In this document: in pieces, positions 25,200-37,100 of the stretch
Layout: every line of letters begins with the position of its first letter
Position numbering within the stretch: position 1 is the first letter of the stretch
Source: Incurvaria masculella
Lineage: Eukaryota > Arthropoda > Insecta > Lepidoptera > Incurvariidae
Assembly (NCBI GenBank): GCA_946894095.1
Contig: OX335641.1
Location: forward strand, 11,364,501 to 11,428,500
Reading direction: 5' to 3'
DNA length: 64,000 nt
The notes under the pieces: model-generated
Database searches by the model: none
Seen by the model: the letters and a program-made list of their open reading frames with translations, nothing else
Told to the model about the DNA's origin: nothing
Made by a program: the position numbers and the translations under genes

Positions 25200-26235
25200 T
25201 TGTTATTAATATTATATATTGGGACATCATCAACTGAGAATTAATGATGCGCTCCATCACTTTGCAGAGAAGGGAGGTAATGGCTATGGGTCGGTAGTTG
25301 GCCGGGTCTGATCGATCGGCTTTTTTAGGCACTGGCTGAACGTTGGCCGATTTCCAAGCAGCAGGCACACATCCAGTGGAGTATGATAGGCGGTAAAGAC
25401 GGGTTAGAACTGGGGCTAATTCTGGAGCATATTTCTTCAACACCAACGCAGGAATACCATCAGGGCCACTCGCTTTCCTGGAGTCTAGGGCGGAAAGCTC
25501 ACGCCGTACAATTCTCTGGCGGAATTGTATGCTCGGCATAGATAATTCCCAACCAGGAATTGCAGGCGGAATGGAGCCACCATCATTCAGGCGAGAGTTC
25601 GCCGCAAAGAAGCCCACGAGAAGGTCGGCGATCACTTTGGCGGAAAAAGCGAGTGATCCGTCAGGTTGCTGCAGTGGTGGAAGTGAGGAGCGGCAGAAAT
25701 TTGCTTCGAAAGATTTGGCAAGGGACCAGAATTGACGGCTCCCAGTTGGGTGGCTGATCAGCTTCTCGCCAATTCTGCCGATATGCTCGAACTTCGCTCT
25801 GGCATTTTTTCTCTTACTGGATCTGGAGGCTACGTTAAGGGCTTGTTTCAGCGCCTTTTTGTCTGGGTCACGTCGTGTTCGCGCACGGAACCATGCACGG
25901 TGGGCCGCGTTCTTAGTAGAACAAGCGACTGCGCATTCCGCGTTGAACCATGGCTGGCTTTTACCACCGAGGGATTTGGTGGAGCAGGGAATAAAAAGTT
26001 CCATAGCTTCGTGGATCACCTCGGAAACGGCATTAGCACAGCTCGACGGATCCATAGCGTTGAAACAGAGCTGTCTCCAAGGGAAGGAAGAGAAGTGTTC
26101 TCGCATTCCGTCCCAATCTGCCGACTCGTAATGCCACACCAGACGCGTGCTGGACGCACGTTGCTCAGTCTGGGTGTGTGGCACAGTTGACCTCACCAGG
26201 CAGTGGTCAGATGACCCCAAGGGGGCAAGCACGAT
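25200..26235 (-). pseudogene. LINE ORF2 remnant: endonuclease end plus reverse transcriptase start
   Basis: An open frame of about 345 codons starts in the end of an endonuclease domain (LGSSDHCLVRSTVP, the SDH motif). It continues through the inter-domain linker and enters a reverse transcriptase (KASGPDGIPALVLK, PVPKKADRSDPANYRPIAIT). It stops matching at about 25225 (SLLCKVMERIINSQL), before the catalytic YADD box. The rest of the RT and the 3' UTR are missing. The element belongs to the Jockey/CR1 group of LINEs by the style of these motifs; the clade is not assigned. It is non-functional. Confidence 0.85.
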
Positions 26236-26750
26236 GCAGGGTGCGCGTTAAAATCTCCCAGAAAGACTAACTCCGCGGAGGGGAACCTCGCCTGTGCATC
26301 GTCTGCCGCTTTGCTTAGGTACTCTAGAAGACGAGTAAGCTCCCTGTCCCCATTATGGGGTCTGTACAGGCACGCGTACAGCCGCGTGTCCGTCCCCAAG
26401 TCAACGTGGACCTAAAGTACGGAGTGTTCGGGGTCCTCCATGCAATAAAGACGGCGACAGCAAATATCAGACCTGACAAACAAGCACACCCCGGCCTTTA
26501 GATGAAAGGATTCTTCCAGAGTAAAGCCGGGATAGTGCAGGTACGACATGTCGGCAGGTCGTGACTCCGTAAGGAAGAGCATGGCCGGCTTCATCTGCTT
26601 CAGGTGCAGGTGCACGGCATTCAAATTGGTGTGCAGCCCCCGTACGTTCGCAAAATCTGCGCGAAAAGTGCCGGGGTTGTGCACCGCTGAATTAACAATC
26701 TTCCTTTTTATTTGTGGTTTCATTGTTGGTGTGTTGGTGTGAGGTTGCAC
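26193..26750 (-). pseudogene. LINE ORF2 remnant: endonuclease N-terminal half
   Basis: This continues the element upstream. The fragment with FRADFANVRGLHTN, LFLTES and GVCLFVRSDI ends at an in-frame stop (26412-26414). The same frame then resumes with LYACLYRPH and LGDFNAHPASCLPPW. The segment normally lying between the GDFN and SDH motifs is mostly absent and the frame changes near 26225. An internal deletion plus frameshift is therefore inferred. Confidence 0.8.
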
Positions 26751-27300
26751 AGAGAACTAGTAACGAAGATTTGTGGTCAAAGCGCAACTCTGTGGCTTCG
26801 TCACTATCTGCTTGGGATGGTTAGTTGCCGACACGATGGACGGAAGGACCCCTGGTCCCCCCCTGAAGTGGCCGCCGGGACCCCGGCACTCCGGTCACAA
26901 ACTGGCACGACGGACCACTCCGAGATCATGCGCCGAGTGATGGTGCAGCCTTCAGTGTTGGTTAGAAACAGACCGGGCCCGTGTCGATCACTTACTCCCA
27001 AGCAGTGATTAGGCTTTAGAGTCACTGGACCACTCCTCTTCGTCGCTAAGTCTCCCTTGCTTGCTTGCCCCACTGGGTCCTCGGGATCCACACCGGAACA
27101 CAGCGAACTGCTTGGCGGCGTGACTTATCACCGAGTGTGGTAGCGTGCCCAGTTGACCTTGCGGGATACCACACGCTGGATCCCTTAACGCCGCATACGA
27201 CATGCACGGGAAGACATGCAGTGGGCCCATTTCTATTATTTTAATGTGCCGGTACCCACACAGCACAAAGTTACCTAACTTCAACTTGATTTACTAACTA
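26751..27300 (-). repeat. Probable 5' part of the broken LINE
   Basis: This GC-rich segment lies directly upstream of the endonuclease remnant on the same strand and contrasts with the AT-rich intron beyond 27300. The open frames inside have no domain I recognise. It may hold the 5' UTR or the end of ORF1. Confidence 0.4.
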
Positions 27301-27649
27301 ATCCGTTCTTTTAACAAATATATATTATTGCAAAGTATGCTAGGACACAAGAGACAGCAGTGGAAATGCTTAAAAAACAATTCTAACATTTTTCCATCGG
27401 GTTTCATAAGGTCAGGTTAGTCAAGATTTTGTACTTATGTTTAAGCAAGAATCTGATTACAATACTTCAATGAAAATGTTGCTGTAGGTCATCTAACTAA
27501 ATTATTTCATTTCATTTATTGAAACCTTTGATTATAAAATAGACTAAGTTACAACAACGATTGATTGATCCGCGGATTCGATTCCATGAACACAGTGAAG
27601 AAGAACTAATACAATTTCTACATACATACCATATTCGAATAACTAATAA

Positions 27650-27750
27650 ATAGGTCCAAGCATGGCACCTTAATTCCTACACGAATCCGGCATGTTGGGC
27701 AAAATATCAAGACGCTTGTGGTATTAGGCATCCATGTCCAGTTACTTAAA
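27650..27750 (-). repeat. Family A fragment
   Basis: gtccaagcatggcacctta and gtattaggcatccatgtcc are degenerate reverse complements of family A motifs. Confidence 0.4.
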
Positions 27751-27840
27751 CAAGGTTTATTTAGTTCGTATGAGGTTGGGTTGTGTTAAGTAAGTCGTTT
27801 AGGCTAGTTTAGGTATTATTGGCGGGGAGGATCTTGGTGG

Positions 27841-27922
27841 ATCCCCTCCAAGCGCCAACGGATGCGCTGAAACCAAATCCGGTACATTTTTGGATTTGCG
27901 CAGCCGTTTGCGCGCGAGGGGA
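27841..27922. repeat. Family G palindromic hairpin (copy 3)
   Basis: cccctccaagcgccaacgg and ccgtttgcgcgcgagggg pair as arms around aaccaaatccggtacattt. Same layout as copies at 20922 and 21702. Confidence 0.65.
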
Positions 27923-29384
27923 CCCGTCAATCTCCATCCCGTCACACATAAGCATATTTACAACATTTTATTTCTTACCATTGCAAGAATCTTAGGGGAT
28001 ATTATATGATTCTTGCGACAAATACCCAATTTTCATCGACATTTTCAGCCCCTGCAGCGTTCGAGACGAAACTTAGTCCCAATTAGAAGGATTTATTGGG
28101 ACGGTCAGGAAACGTTCGGAGGCACCAATCGCCCCCCCCCCCTCACCCCCCGCGTACCGTCGCCACCGCACCCGACGGAATGTAATAAGCCCCATCCGAC
28201 AAGCTCGACGATAAATACTGGGGCTTTGCGCCGGAATGTCCCGTCTATTATGGATACTTGTGGTTCTGTTGCTCCGATTGCGGAAAAAAAATTATTCAAA
28301 CGAAACTTAACTATTTGATACACCATAATTATAATGAAAGTTAACAGTACAACAAAAGTCACAAGGTTGTTACATAGGCATTTATTTTAATGATATTATT
28401 ATTTATCTTAGATTGGTATTACCAACTTATATTATGAATATTACTAGTACATTATATCTGTTTCAGAGAAACAATTCAGACTACGCACCAATAATATTTC
28501 TCTGACCGATACACCAATTTAATGGTGGTAGTGTAGGGAAAATAGTGTAAATAATTTAAATATGTTTTCTCAATAAATTATTTCTATTTCTATCCAGAAC
28601 CTCCTGATGGTGTGCCGAGTTCGCAGGAACAATCGATCTATGTAGTCCCATCTTTAGCCGAACCCAGAAAACCCTTGGACCAATACTCTCATAACTCACC
28701 ATACACTCTTACAATTTTACAGAGAGTACAACCCCCACCACGACTACGGCGCTCAGATCCAACGCAGATGGATGTTTTATCTAATAAAGATAAAACCAAT
28801 ATGCTTTACGATAACTCAGAAATCTTTTACATTCATTTGTTTTATTTACTTAGAAAACATATCAATGGTTTCTGGCTTGTTGATAACCCCTTAAATTTTT
28901 ATAATGAGTTAACCTCATAAATATATATTTGAAAAATAGTTGTAAACACGCCAATTGTGTAACATCAGTAGAATGTCAACAAGCGGAAAGAAGTATTTTT
29001 TTTGCATTTCTATCTCTAAACACAGTTTGAAATTAAATTTGGAGTTTCCCCTAACAGCTCATGGGAAAGTTTTAGCCTACCGTTCCCATCTGTGCCTGTT
29101 GCAATGAACCATTTATCACATTGACTTTGTCAGCGGCTGATAAAAAAAGAAATATGTTTTTTAAAAATCCAATGAGCCGAAGATAATCGTAGGGTAATAT
29201 TATTCATAACAAAGCCAATCTTCAAGTATTTACAGACAATCATCTTTTATTTATTTATTTATTGGTTCACATACAGGGTTATACATTATAGACATTGAAA
29301 TAAAAAAAATAAAAAACTTGATTAAGAAAAATCGGCTACGACAGGTGGATAGACGGACCCCAGAGTGAACTTTCTTCCTTTTAA

Positions 29385-29911
29385 GGTGGCCCAACCCGGC
29401 GGGACTAACTAATTCGCGGGCACTGTACAAAACCGTGCTGTTGCGCTCTGGGACCTTCTCTGTTTCAAAGAAAAAGACAGGCTTCGTGTCGAGGAAGATG
29501 CAACATGTCCACAAAAAAGGTAATGTGCATAGTGTATGATTTGGTAAGATTTATGAAAATTTTGATTTCAAAACGACTTATAGCTAAAAGTAAACCACGA
29601 CCGCTGTAGTCAAAAATCTAACAAAACCAAATAAGCTAAATAAGCTATGTTTGATGACTAATCCTTTTAGATTTTCTTACTTTATCATTGCGTAACAAAC
29701 CACCAAAGTTATTGTATAAAACGCACGAAAAAATTAAACTTTCGGACCTTATAACTTAGAAACTAAACACAATTTTACAATGCCATCGGTCATCAGACAT
29801 CCAGTTCAATTAAATAAAGTTCTTTTGAGCAAAATTTGGGATCTCTGATAAGAAATATGGGCGTGATCTTCTTTCTCCGTTTGTATGGGGAGTTGAGCGG
29901 GTTGGGCCACC
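29385..29911. mobile_element. Family E MITE, TTAA-flanked (copy 2)
   Basis: The element is 527 bp between TTAA at 29381-29384 and 29912-29915. Left end ggtggcccaacccggcggg and right end gagcgggttgggccacc are inverted. It shares acaaaaccgtgctgttgcg, tctgtttcaaagaaaaagac and gtaaaccacgaccgctgtag with the copy at 49883. Its right TTAA is also the left TTAA of the next MITE. Confidence 0.85.
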
Positions 29912-29915
29912 TTAA

Positions 29916-30278
29916 GGCTGTTCCGACCCATACAAAGTTGTTTGTACACATATCGCAAAAAGTATTGCACTTTAAGCCACTAATTCATTATAAATGCAAA
30001 ATAAAGCTGTTGTAGCTGCGGCGAAAACATTTTCAAAATTGCAGGTTTATTGGATTTGTTTTTTTTTTTTTTTAAATAAGATTATTATTTAACAGCGCCA
30101 TCTAACGGTGTGAAAGTTCTAACCGCTAATTGCAACAAAACCTTTAAACCTGAAATTGTGAAAATGTTTTCGCCATAACTACTATGGTTACATTTAACAT
30201 ATATAATTAATTTGTGGCTTAAAGTGCAATACTTTTTGCGTTCTGTGTACAAACAACTTTGTATGGTTCGGAACAGCC
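29916..30278. mobile_element. Family D fold-back MITE, TTAA-flanked (copy 2)
   Basis: The element is 363 bp between TTAA at 29912-29915 and 30279-30282. Left end ggctgttccgacccataca and right end tatggttcggaacagcc are inverted. The gcaaaaagtattgcacttta arm is repeated inverted at the right. It has a poly-T interruption near 30060. It sits immediately beside a family E element with one shared TTAA. Confidence 0.85.
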
Positions 30279-30411
30279 TTAAGGCTCTGGTACTAGCCAA
30301 ATCGCAAAGTTAGACGAGGCACCCCAAGTTAACTAAGTCTGACGATTAGAAGTGTCATTCTTACAATATATGATTCCTTGCCTAAGAATCAACCTATTTT
30401 CGTTAATGAAT

Positions 30412-30618
30412 GTTTTTAGGGTTCCGTACCCAAAGGGTGAAAACGGAAACCTATTACTAAGCCTCCGCTGTCCGTCCGTCCGTCCGTCCGTCCGTCCGTC
30501 CGTTCGTCCGTCCGTCCGTCCGTCTGTCCGTCTGTCACAGGGCTGTATCTCAGTAACCGTAACAGGTAGACAGCTGAAATTTTCACAGAGTGTGTATTTA
30601 TTTTGCCGCTGCAACAAC
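30412..30618 (-). mobile_element. Family B element, left part, split by the LTR retrotransposon (copy B4)
   Basis: Plus strand reads agggttccgtacccaaaggg, a CGTC microsatellite (about 30470-30535) and cacagggctgtatctcag, then stops at gccgctgcaac where the LTR begins. The other half resumes at 41552. The two halves joined give the same order as the intact copy at 18443. Confidence 0.8.
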
Positions 30619-31999
30619 TGTAGCGTCCGCCGCGCCGCCTTATGACGTAACGATACCAGGGGCGAGATTATCTTTTTGCATTGAGTGCGAGACAAGGACG
30701 CAACGGCATCGCTCCCAGCAAGGTGCGAGCGAGATGCTGCACCGGATCTCGGCACTGGTGCACAAACAGCGCCGTTTGAGTTAAATTCGTTAGACACAAG
30801 ACAAGGACGCAACAGCAGCGCTCCCAGCAAGGTGCAAGCGAGATGCTGCACCGGATCTCGCCACTGGGGCCTTAGCGACGCCGATTGGGAATGTCGAAAC
30901 ACGCGGCAATCCTCCGCCGCGCCGCCCGCGGCACGAGCAGAAGCGGGCAGCACCTTGAGACGCACGGTCGCGCCACGTGCTCCGACGAGTGCGGGTCCCG
31001 AGGCCGCGGAGTCAGGCGACATGAACAAAATGTGAAAACTTTCGCTCCCAAAAGTTGGTTGAGCTGTCCGCGTACCACCCTTCGCGAATATCGGCGCGCC
31101 CGCCGTGCCGCCGTGTTCCGTATCCGTGTGAGCAGCCGGGCGTGATCTACTTCGAGGCCACACCCACGCCTTCCGATGTCTTCAGCCCGTGGACCAGCAG
31201 CCACAGCTTCCGCCGTGCCCTGTCACAGTCGCCGGTCCGACATCTTCAACACGTAGACCCACCACCACAGCGTCGCCGTACGCCTGCTGGATCCCCGCAC
31301 GGTACCTATACTCTAACGCCAGCCCCCCCGTAGAAATCTACGATGAAACCGCAAAGAGCGTCTATCAGGACCACCCATTGAAGCAGGACACCGCCCATTC
31401 GACTACGCACGACCTCGGACCCACCCCGAGCTCCCGGCATGGAACCCCGGCCATTTGGATATTAGGTTAGGCTAAGGCCGTGTTAGAACACCGCCTTGAT
31501 TGTTAATTATTTATAGTCTTCTTTGTGCTTCTAAATATAGGCTATTTTAGGTAGATGGTTAGATCGCCACAGCCCAATTTTCTTAATTTGTAGGTGTCTT
31601 AAATAGGACAATGCCAGGGTGTATTTTTGATTGTCTGTTTGTGTTTTGTGCCTCAAATGGTCTATAATTTATTACATCTTTTTTGTACCTACTGTAGTCT
31701 GTTAATTCGCTATTCATCGATTCCCTACAAATTCACCCATTCCCAACCTGTGAACAGCCTCCCCCACACGCTGCAGAGCTGCCACCAAGTACATTCATGA
31801 GATCCCTCCTCTACACATCACACTTTATACACCGGCGTAACCACCTGGATATCTTGTAGCCTAATTAAATTACAACGAACCATCGGAAGATCCCTGGGCC
31901 CTTGAAACCCTATATATGTCTGTCGGTCTGTCCGTGGCAACCACTCCTACTTACTCATTTCTTCTAATGCATCACACCCTTTAAATTAACAAGGCTACA
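30619..31999 (+). repeat. 5' LTR
   Basis: It is 1381 bp with TGTAG...CTACA ends. The first 700 bp are GC- and CpG-rich and contain an imperfect 68-bp tandem repeat (30691-30758 and 30800-30867, period 109). The rest is AT-rich. Open frames in it, including an antisense frame, are mirrored in the other LTR and are not taken as genes. Confidence 0.9.
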
Positions 32000-32787
32000 A
32001 TTGGCACCCGAACTGGTTTATTTTAATTTCCTATCTGTATATATTAATTATATTTATTTTATTATGGTACGCCTCACTTGTTTTATACACTACAAATTAA
32101 CTCTCCATTTCAGCCCTGACGGTAAGCAAATAGCGAATTAACAAAACTGAATATTAAATGTGTCAATAACGAGTTGTGTCCACCAACGTAATAGGTATAT
32201 AGGTACTTACGCACGTTATTTCATTTTAGAATATCGAGTCTTGCAATAGCGCACGAAGGCGGTAACTCTCGCTCTTATAGGTGTGCACTGTTTCCTTAGG
32301 TTTTTAGGTCATCATATATTGGAAGCCGAGAGCAGAGCATATTCTTTGTCTTTCTCTCATTTCTTATAAATATAGCTTATAGCACGTTGCGCGTGGACAA
32401 ATCGCGAGCACGTGAGCACGCGACCGGCCAGTCCCGCGATCCGGAACTTCTTGGGTTAGTATGAAACAACGAAATATAAAAAACTGAAATGTGCTGTTTC
32501 ATTTAAGTGTATAATTTTATGTGTTCTTGATGCTTATGTATTGTGTGTGTAAATAACGTGTGTGAAATTTTTTTTTTCTTCTCGCTTTATTCTCTTGCGT
32601 TGAACACGTAGGTTATATTTGGAAGTCAGGTTAACTACGTGCTTATTGTTAATCACTCGTTAAAACAAACCTTAATCTGTAGTTATCAGGCTTTCGTCTC
32701 GTTCGATCTAGTCGCGTGTCGCGTTAACGGAAATTTACGTAATTTTTTTTTAACTCATTTTAAGTAAGTTATTATAGGTACTACAAA
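32000..32787 (+). promoter_or_regulatory. Retrotransposon leader with candidate primer-binding site
   Basis: Directly after the LTR, one base in, is ttggcacccgaactgg, starting with the TGG expected opposite a tRNA CCA end. This is the place of the minus-strand primer-binding site. I cannot assign the primer tRNA. The remaining ~770 bp before gag are non-coding. Confidence 0.55.
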
Positions 32788-34131
32788 ATGGAAAGCCAGG
32801 ACCATTCCGTGTGCATTGACATGCCAGAGGACCAATTAATGATGTATGACAATCAATCCATAAATTCACAGTCGGAGGTTAATGTTGTAACACGTAGTGG
32901 TGGTGATTATGGACCCAGTTTTTTTTCCTTGGATAACGAATCCAACCAGTCATCTTCAAGTACCGTGGTAAAACCAGAAGGTCTCCACGAAAATTGTGTG
33001 TTCAATAAACATTACTACAACTTATCGTCCTGGAATCTAAAATATAGTGGTGAAACAGATGTACGTGAATTCATTGCCCGTGTCGAAGAGCTTACTTATG
33101 CGCGGAAATCTAACTATGACATCGTACTGAGATGTTTCATTGATTTGTTGTCGGGCACTGCTTTGAAATGGTTCCGTACCGTGAGGGATGGAGTTACGAA
33201 TTGGGACCAGCTTAAGAAAGCCTTGTTAGAGGAGTACGATAATATCGACTACGTTTTCGACACGGAATCCCGTATTCGCTCGTTAAAACAAAAACCTAAC
33301 CAGAAGTTGTCAGATTTTGTAACAGATGTGAATGATTTGGCAAATAAAATCAAGGGTCAAATTTCCGATATCATGCTTTTCGAAATAATAAAACGAAATA
33401 TGTTACCTAAGTACAATCAATGTCTGATTTACGGTACGATTAAAAATACTTGCGACCTTCTGGCGTATGGTAAGAAAGTTGAACGTTTTAATAATGAGGC
33501 CCCCTTCAGTAATATCAAATCAGAGGTGTCCAAAGTTAACAGTTATATTCCTAAAGCCGAGACAGTGTCGACTTCAAACACAAACGCTTGTCTCAAATGT
33601 AAAAATACGGGCCATTCTTTTAAAAACTGCCCGAATATTTTAATACCTATCTGCTTTGACTGCGGCAAGCTAAATGTCACGTCCAAAAATTGTCCCACAT
33701 GTGCCGCGAAAGATAATCAAAATTCGAGGTCTACGCCTCAGCCCCACTCTCGGTTCACATCTCGTGCTGAAGTGTCACACCCACGCAGCGGACAACAATA
33801 CCCGCCGTGGTTTAACAATAATGCAGGCCAATTTAGTGTTAGGCAACAGAATCCTCCAACTTATATTAACAACGCCAACAATAATAATTTTAATGGCGGT
33901 CAACATCTTCGTTTTAGGCCAGTCTATTCAGGCCAATACAATAACTCTTACCGTCCTAGGGGTCAACAATACCGACCTTATTATCCGAACGCGAGTCACC
34001 CCCCGGCGACTCACTTTCACTCATCGAACTACGCCGATAGCGCACGCGAGCTGCCGCATAACAATATTCGAGCGATCGAGGCCCCCCCATCCCCCCCTCA
34101 ATCTTCCGCTTCTCATACAAAAAACAGGTAA
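32788..34131 (+). CDS. gag: Retrotransposon Gag polyprotein
   Basis: A 447-residue structural protein that would assemble the particle and bind the RNA. Residues about 90-185 match the retrotransposon gag (capsid) pattern, with LSGTALKWFRTV and WDQLKKALLEEY. A CCHC zinc knuckle (CLKCKNTGHSFKNC, spacing C-2-C-4-H-4-C) starts at residue 268. A second knuckle-like motif (CFDCGKLNVTSKNC) has valine in place of the histidine. The C-terminal ~130 residues are rich in N, Q, P, Y and R and would be disordered. The ATG at 32788 is used. The stop at 34129 lies six bases beyond a slippery heptamer feeding into pol. Confidence 0.9.
   Translation: MESQDHSVCIDMPEDQLMMYDNQSINSQSEVNVVTRSGGDYGPSFFSLDNESNQSSSSTVVKPEGLHENCVFNKHYYNLSSWNLKYSGETDVREFIARVEELTYARKSNYDIVLRCFIDLLSGTALKWFRTVRDGVTNWDQLKKALLEEYDNIDYVFDTESRIRSLKQKPNQKLSDFVTDVNDLANKIKGQISDIMLFEIIKRNMLPKYNQCLIYGTIKNTCDLLAYGKKVERFNNEAPFSNIKSEVSKVNSYIPKAETVSTSNTNACLKCKNTGHSFKNCPNILIPICFDCGKLNVTSKNCPTCAAKDNQNSRSTPQPHSRFTSRAEVSHPRSGQQYPPWFNNNAGQFSVRQQNPPTYINNANNNNFNGGQHLRFRPVYSGQYNNSYRPRGQQYRPYYPNASHPPATHFHSSNYADSARELPHNNIRAIEAPPSPPQSSASHTKNR
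34119..34125 (+). promoter_or_regulatory. -1 ribosomal frameshift site (A AAA AAC)
   Basis: In the gag frame the bases read A AAA AAC, a canonical X XXY YYZ slippery heptamer. A -1 shift here enters the pol frame, which is open from before this point through the protease. The gag stop codon follows at 34129. A downstream stimulatory structure was not modelled. Confidence 0.8.
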
Positions 34132-37100
34132 ACGCACCGGCGACTTATACCTCCTCGGAAGAATGGCATGACTGGTTAAAATTTGTTCATGACTTTCCGA
34201 AAGTTAGCCCGGTGCTATCAAACCAACATGGCGATAGGAGGCCTTACGTTCATTTCAAGTTAAATAATAAGGATTTTACAGCTCTATTAGATAGTGGAGC
34301 CGAGATAAATGTGTTTGGTAATAATTCACATCTTGAAATACTGAATATGGGATATACTTTAGACGAGTCCAAAATTTGTTCCGCCTCTACGGCAGACGGG
34401 ACTAAACAATTTAGTCCAGGCTCAATCCATTGTAATATCGTGGTCGACGGCATTGAAATTCCACTTACTTTTGAAGTTATTCCAGAAATTAAATCTGATT
34501 GCATTTTAGGCACAGAATTTTGGGAAAAGTCCGGTCTATCAAAAAAAATTTCCGGCTGTATAAATAAAAAAATCACTTTCCCCATTCCGTCAGAATTTCA
34601 GATTTCTTCATTAAACATTGATGGGGCCATTAAAAAAATTAAAGATATTATTTCCAGCTTAGATATCATTAAAAGTAAAATTTCTAGCTTTAACAGCCCC
34701 CGTTCGAGCAAACATTATAAGTTGTTGGATGAATCACTTACTAAGTTATTGTTAGCTTTGGACGACATTCCGTCTAATAATAACCCGGACATTAAGTCGG
34801 CCCGCAAAATAGCCGTCGCTTCTGTGCAAGAGTCAATAGATGTCTTAGAACGCAAAGCGTATCGGCCGAATTCTCCCCCGCCCACCCTCCCTACGTACGT
34901 GCCGCTCGCGTCGGTCGGTGAAACCAAGCCTTCTTCCGGAGCGCTCAATGCCACACATCGCGCTCAGAGCGCACAGCCCCCGCATTCTGTTTCTAACGCG
35001 CAACAGCTGCATTCTATTTCTAACTCGAGTAATTGTAAACTTTCTCCAGATGAACAATTAATATTAAATAAAACGATAGAAAAGTTTGAGTCCATATCTT
35101 TTGAAAAATGTGGCCTAGGTCGAACGCATCTTCTTGAATATGAAATTGATACGGAAGGTCCTCCAATCAAACAAAGGTTCTATCGCATGTCACCCTACAA
35201 ACAAAAGTTAGTGGACCAATTAATAGATGAAATGATAGACTTGGATGTTCTGGAACCATCATCGTCACCCTGGGCCAGTCCTGTGTTAGTAGTACCCAAG
35301 AAGGACAACTCCTTCCGCCTTTGCATGGACTCTCGTAAACTAAACGCTGTTACAAAAAAATGTAGTTATCCTCTCCCTCGCATAGATAACATTCTTGATA
35401 ATTTAAAGGACGCAAAATATATTTCTTCCATTGACTTATCTAAGGCATTTCTTCAGCTCCCTCTGGCAGAATCGGCTAAGGAAAAGACAGCGATTATCTC
35501 ACAGGGCCGAGGCTTATTACAATTTAAGGTGGTCCCTTTTGGGCTATCTAACGCACCCCAGAATTTACAACGCCTGGTCGATGCGTTACTACCAGGTGCA
35601 GAATTCGATGACCATGTGTTTGGTTATCTAGACGACCTAATTATAATTTCCAACAATTTTGCAGACCATATTTCTTACCTTGACAAAGTTTACGAACGTT
35701 TACATTTCGCTAACCTAACAGTTAACCTAAAGAAGTGTGAATTTCTAAAATCTGAGCTGAAATATCTTGGTTACGTTATAAACGAGTTCGGCTTAAAGAC
35801 TGACCCAGCCAAAGTGGAGGCAGTGAAAAACTTTCCAACACCCAAATGTGTCAAAGATGTACGCAGTTTCTTAGGACTAGCTTCCTACTACCGCCGTTTC
35901 ATCAAAAATTTCTCTACTATTGCGGCGCCCCTGTCCAATCTCACAAGTTCCATCTCTGAAAAATATTCAAAATTTAATTGGACACCTGAGGCAGAGGCAG
36001 CCTTCGTAAAATTAAAATCCGCCCTCACTTCAGCCCCAGTTTTATGTGTTCCCAATTTTGAAGCCCCCTTTTTCCTCCACTGTGATGCAAGTTTAGTGGG
36101 AATTGGTTCAGCAGTTGTACAAAAGGACGCAAATTTTCAGGAACACCCCGTAGCTTACTATTCGAGAACGCTAACAAAACAAGAGCAAGGTTTTTCTACC
36201 ACCGAAAGGGAATTACTTAGTATTGTGGAAGCTACCACACATTTTAGACATTACCTAGAAGGAACTCATTTCACGATTGTGACTGACCATGAAAGCTTGA
36301 AATGGTTATATAAACTCGAGAACCCCACGGGCAGGCTCGCCCGTTGGTCTACTAGGCTCTCGCAATTCTCCTTTGATATCGTCCACAAGAAAGGCAAACT
36401 CCATGTTGTCCCGGACGCGTTGTCACGTATTAAGATCGAAAGTGTAAACTCATCCAACCCAAACGTTCCTATAACTGATGAGTGGTTTTTGAAAATAAAA
36501 AATAGTATACAAAAATCACCCGCTAGTTACCCGAACTTTAGGTTGGAAGACGATAAGCTCTTTCGTTTTTGCAAACCTAAATTCAATCTTTTAAATTCAT
36601 TTTCATGGAAAGAAGTTATTCCCGCTGACCATATTAAACAGCTAGTAACTGCTACTCACGAGAGCCCTCTATCGGCACACCTTGGCCCATTTAAATGTTT
36701 TAAAAAGTTACAACTGAATTATTACTGGCCCAACATGTTTCCTTCAATCAAATCAATCTTAAGTTCGTGTGAAGTTTGTTTGGCATTTAAAGCTAATAAT
36801 CAGCTACCCCATGGTAAAATGTTATTTCAGAAGAAGGTCTACGCTCCAATGCAAACATTAAGTTGCGATCTCATTGGTCCTCTGCCGAGGTCTTATTCAG
36901 GACACGCATACTTGCTTACTGTAGTTGACATTTTCTCCAAATTTGTATGGTTATGCCCACTTAGAAAAGCCAATAGTAAGTCAATAATTAAATTCATTGA
37001 AAATGAGATTTTCCTAGTCTATGGCGTGCCATATTGTATGATAAGTGATAATGGCGTGCAGTTCGTCTCTAACGAGTTTCAGGCACTTTTAAAAAGGTAT

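Larger units (their letters stand above)
27301..29380. other. Intronic sequence, no gene seen
   Basis: It holds a family A fragment (27650-27750), a family G hairpin (27841-27922) and, at 28570-28600, aataaattatttctatttc, which looks like a retroelement 3' end. A C-run is at about 28131-28150. No gene recognised. Confidence 0.5.

Noticed and set aside
30333..31163. 276-codon antisense open frame over the 5' LTR (and its 186-codon twin at 40155-40715)
   Set aside because: It starts in the LTR and runs through a microsatellite. Several frames are open here because the region is GC-rich. No domain is recognisable, and duplication in both LTRs is automatic.
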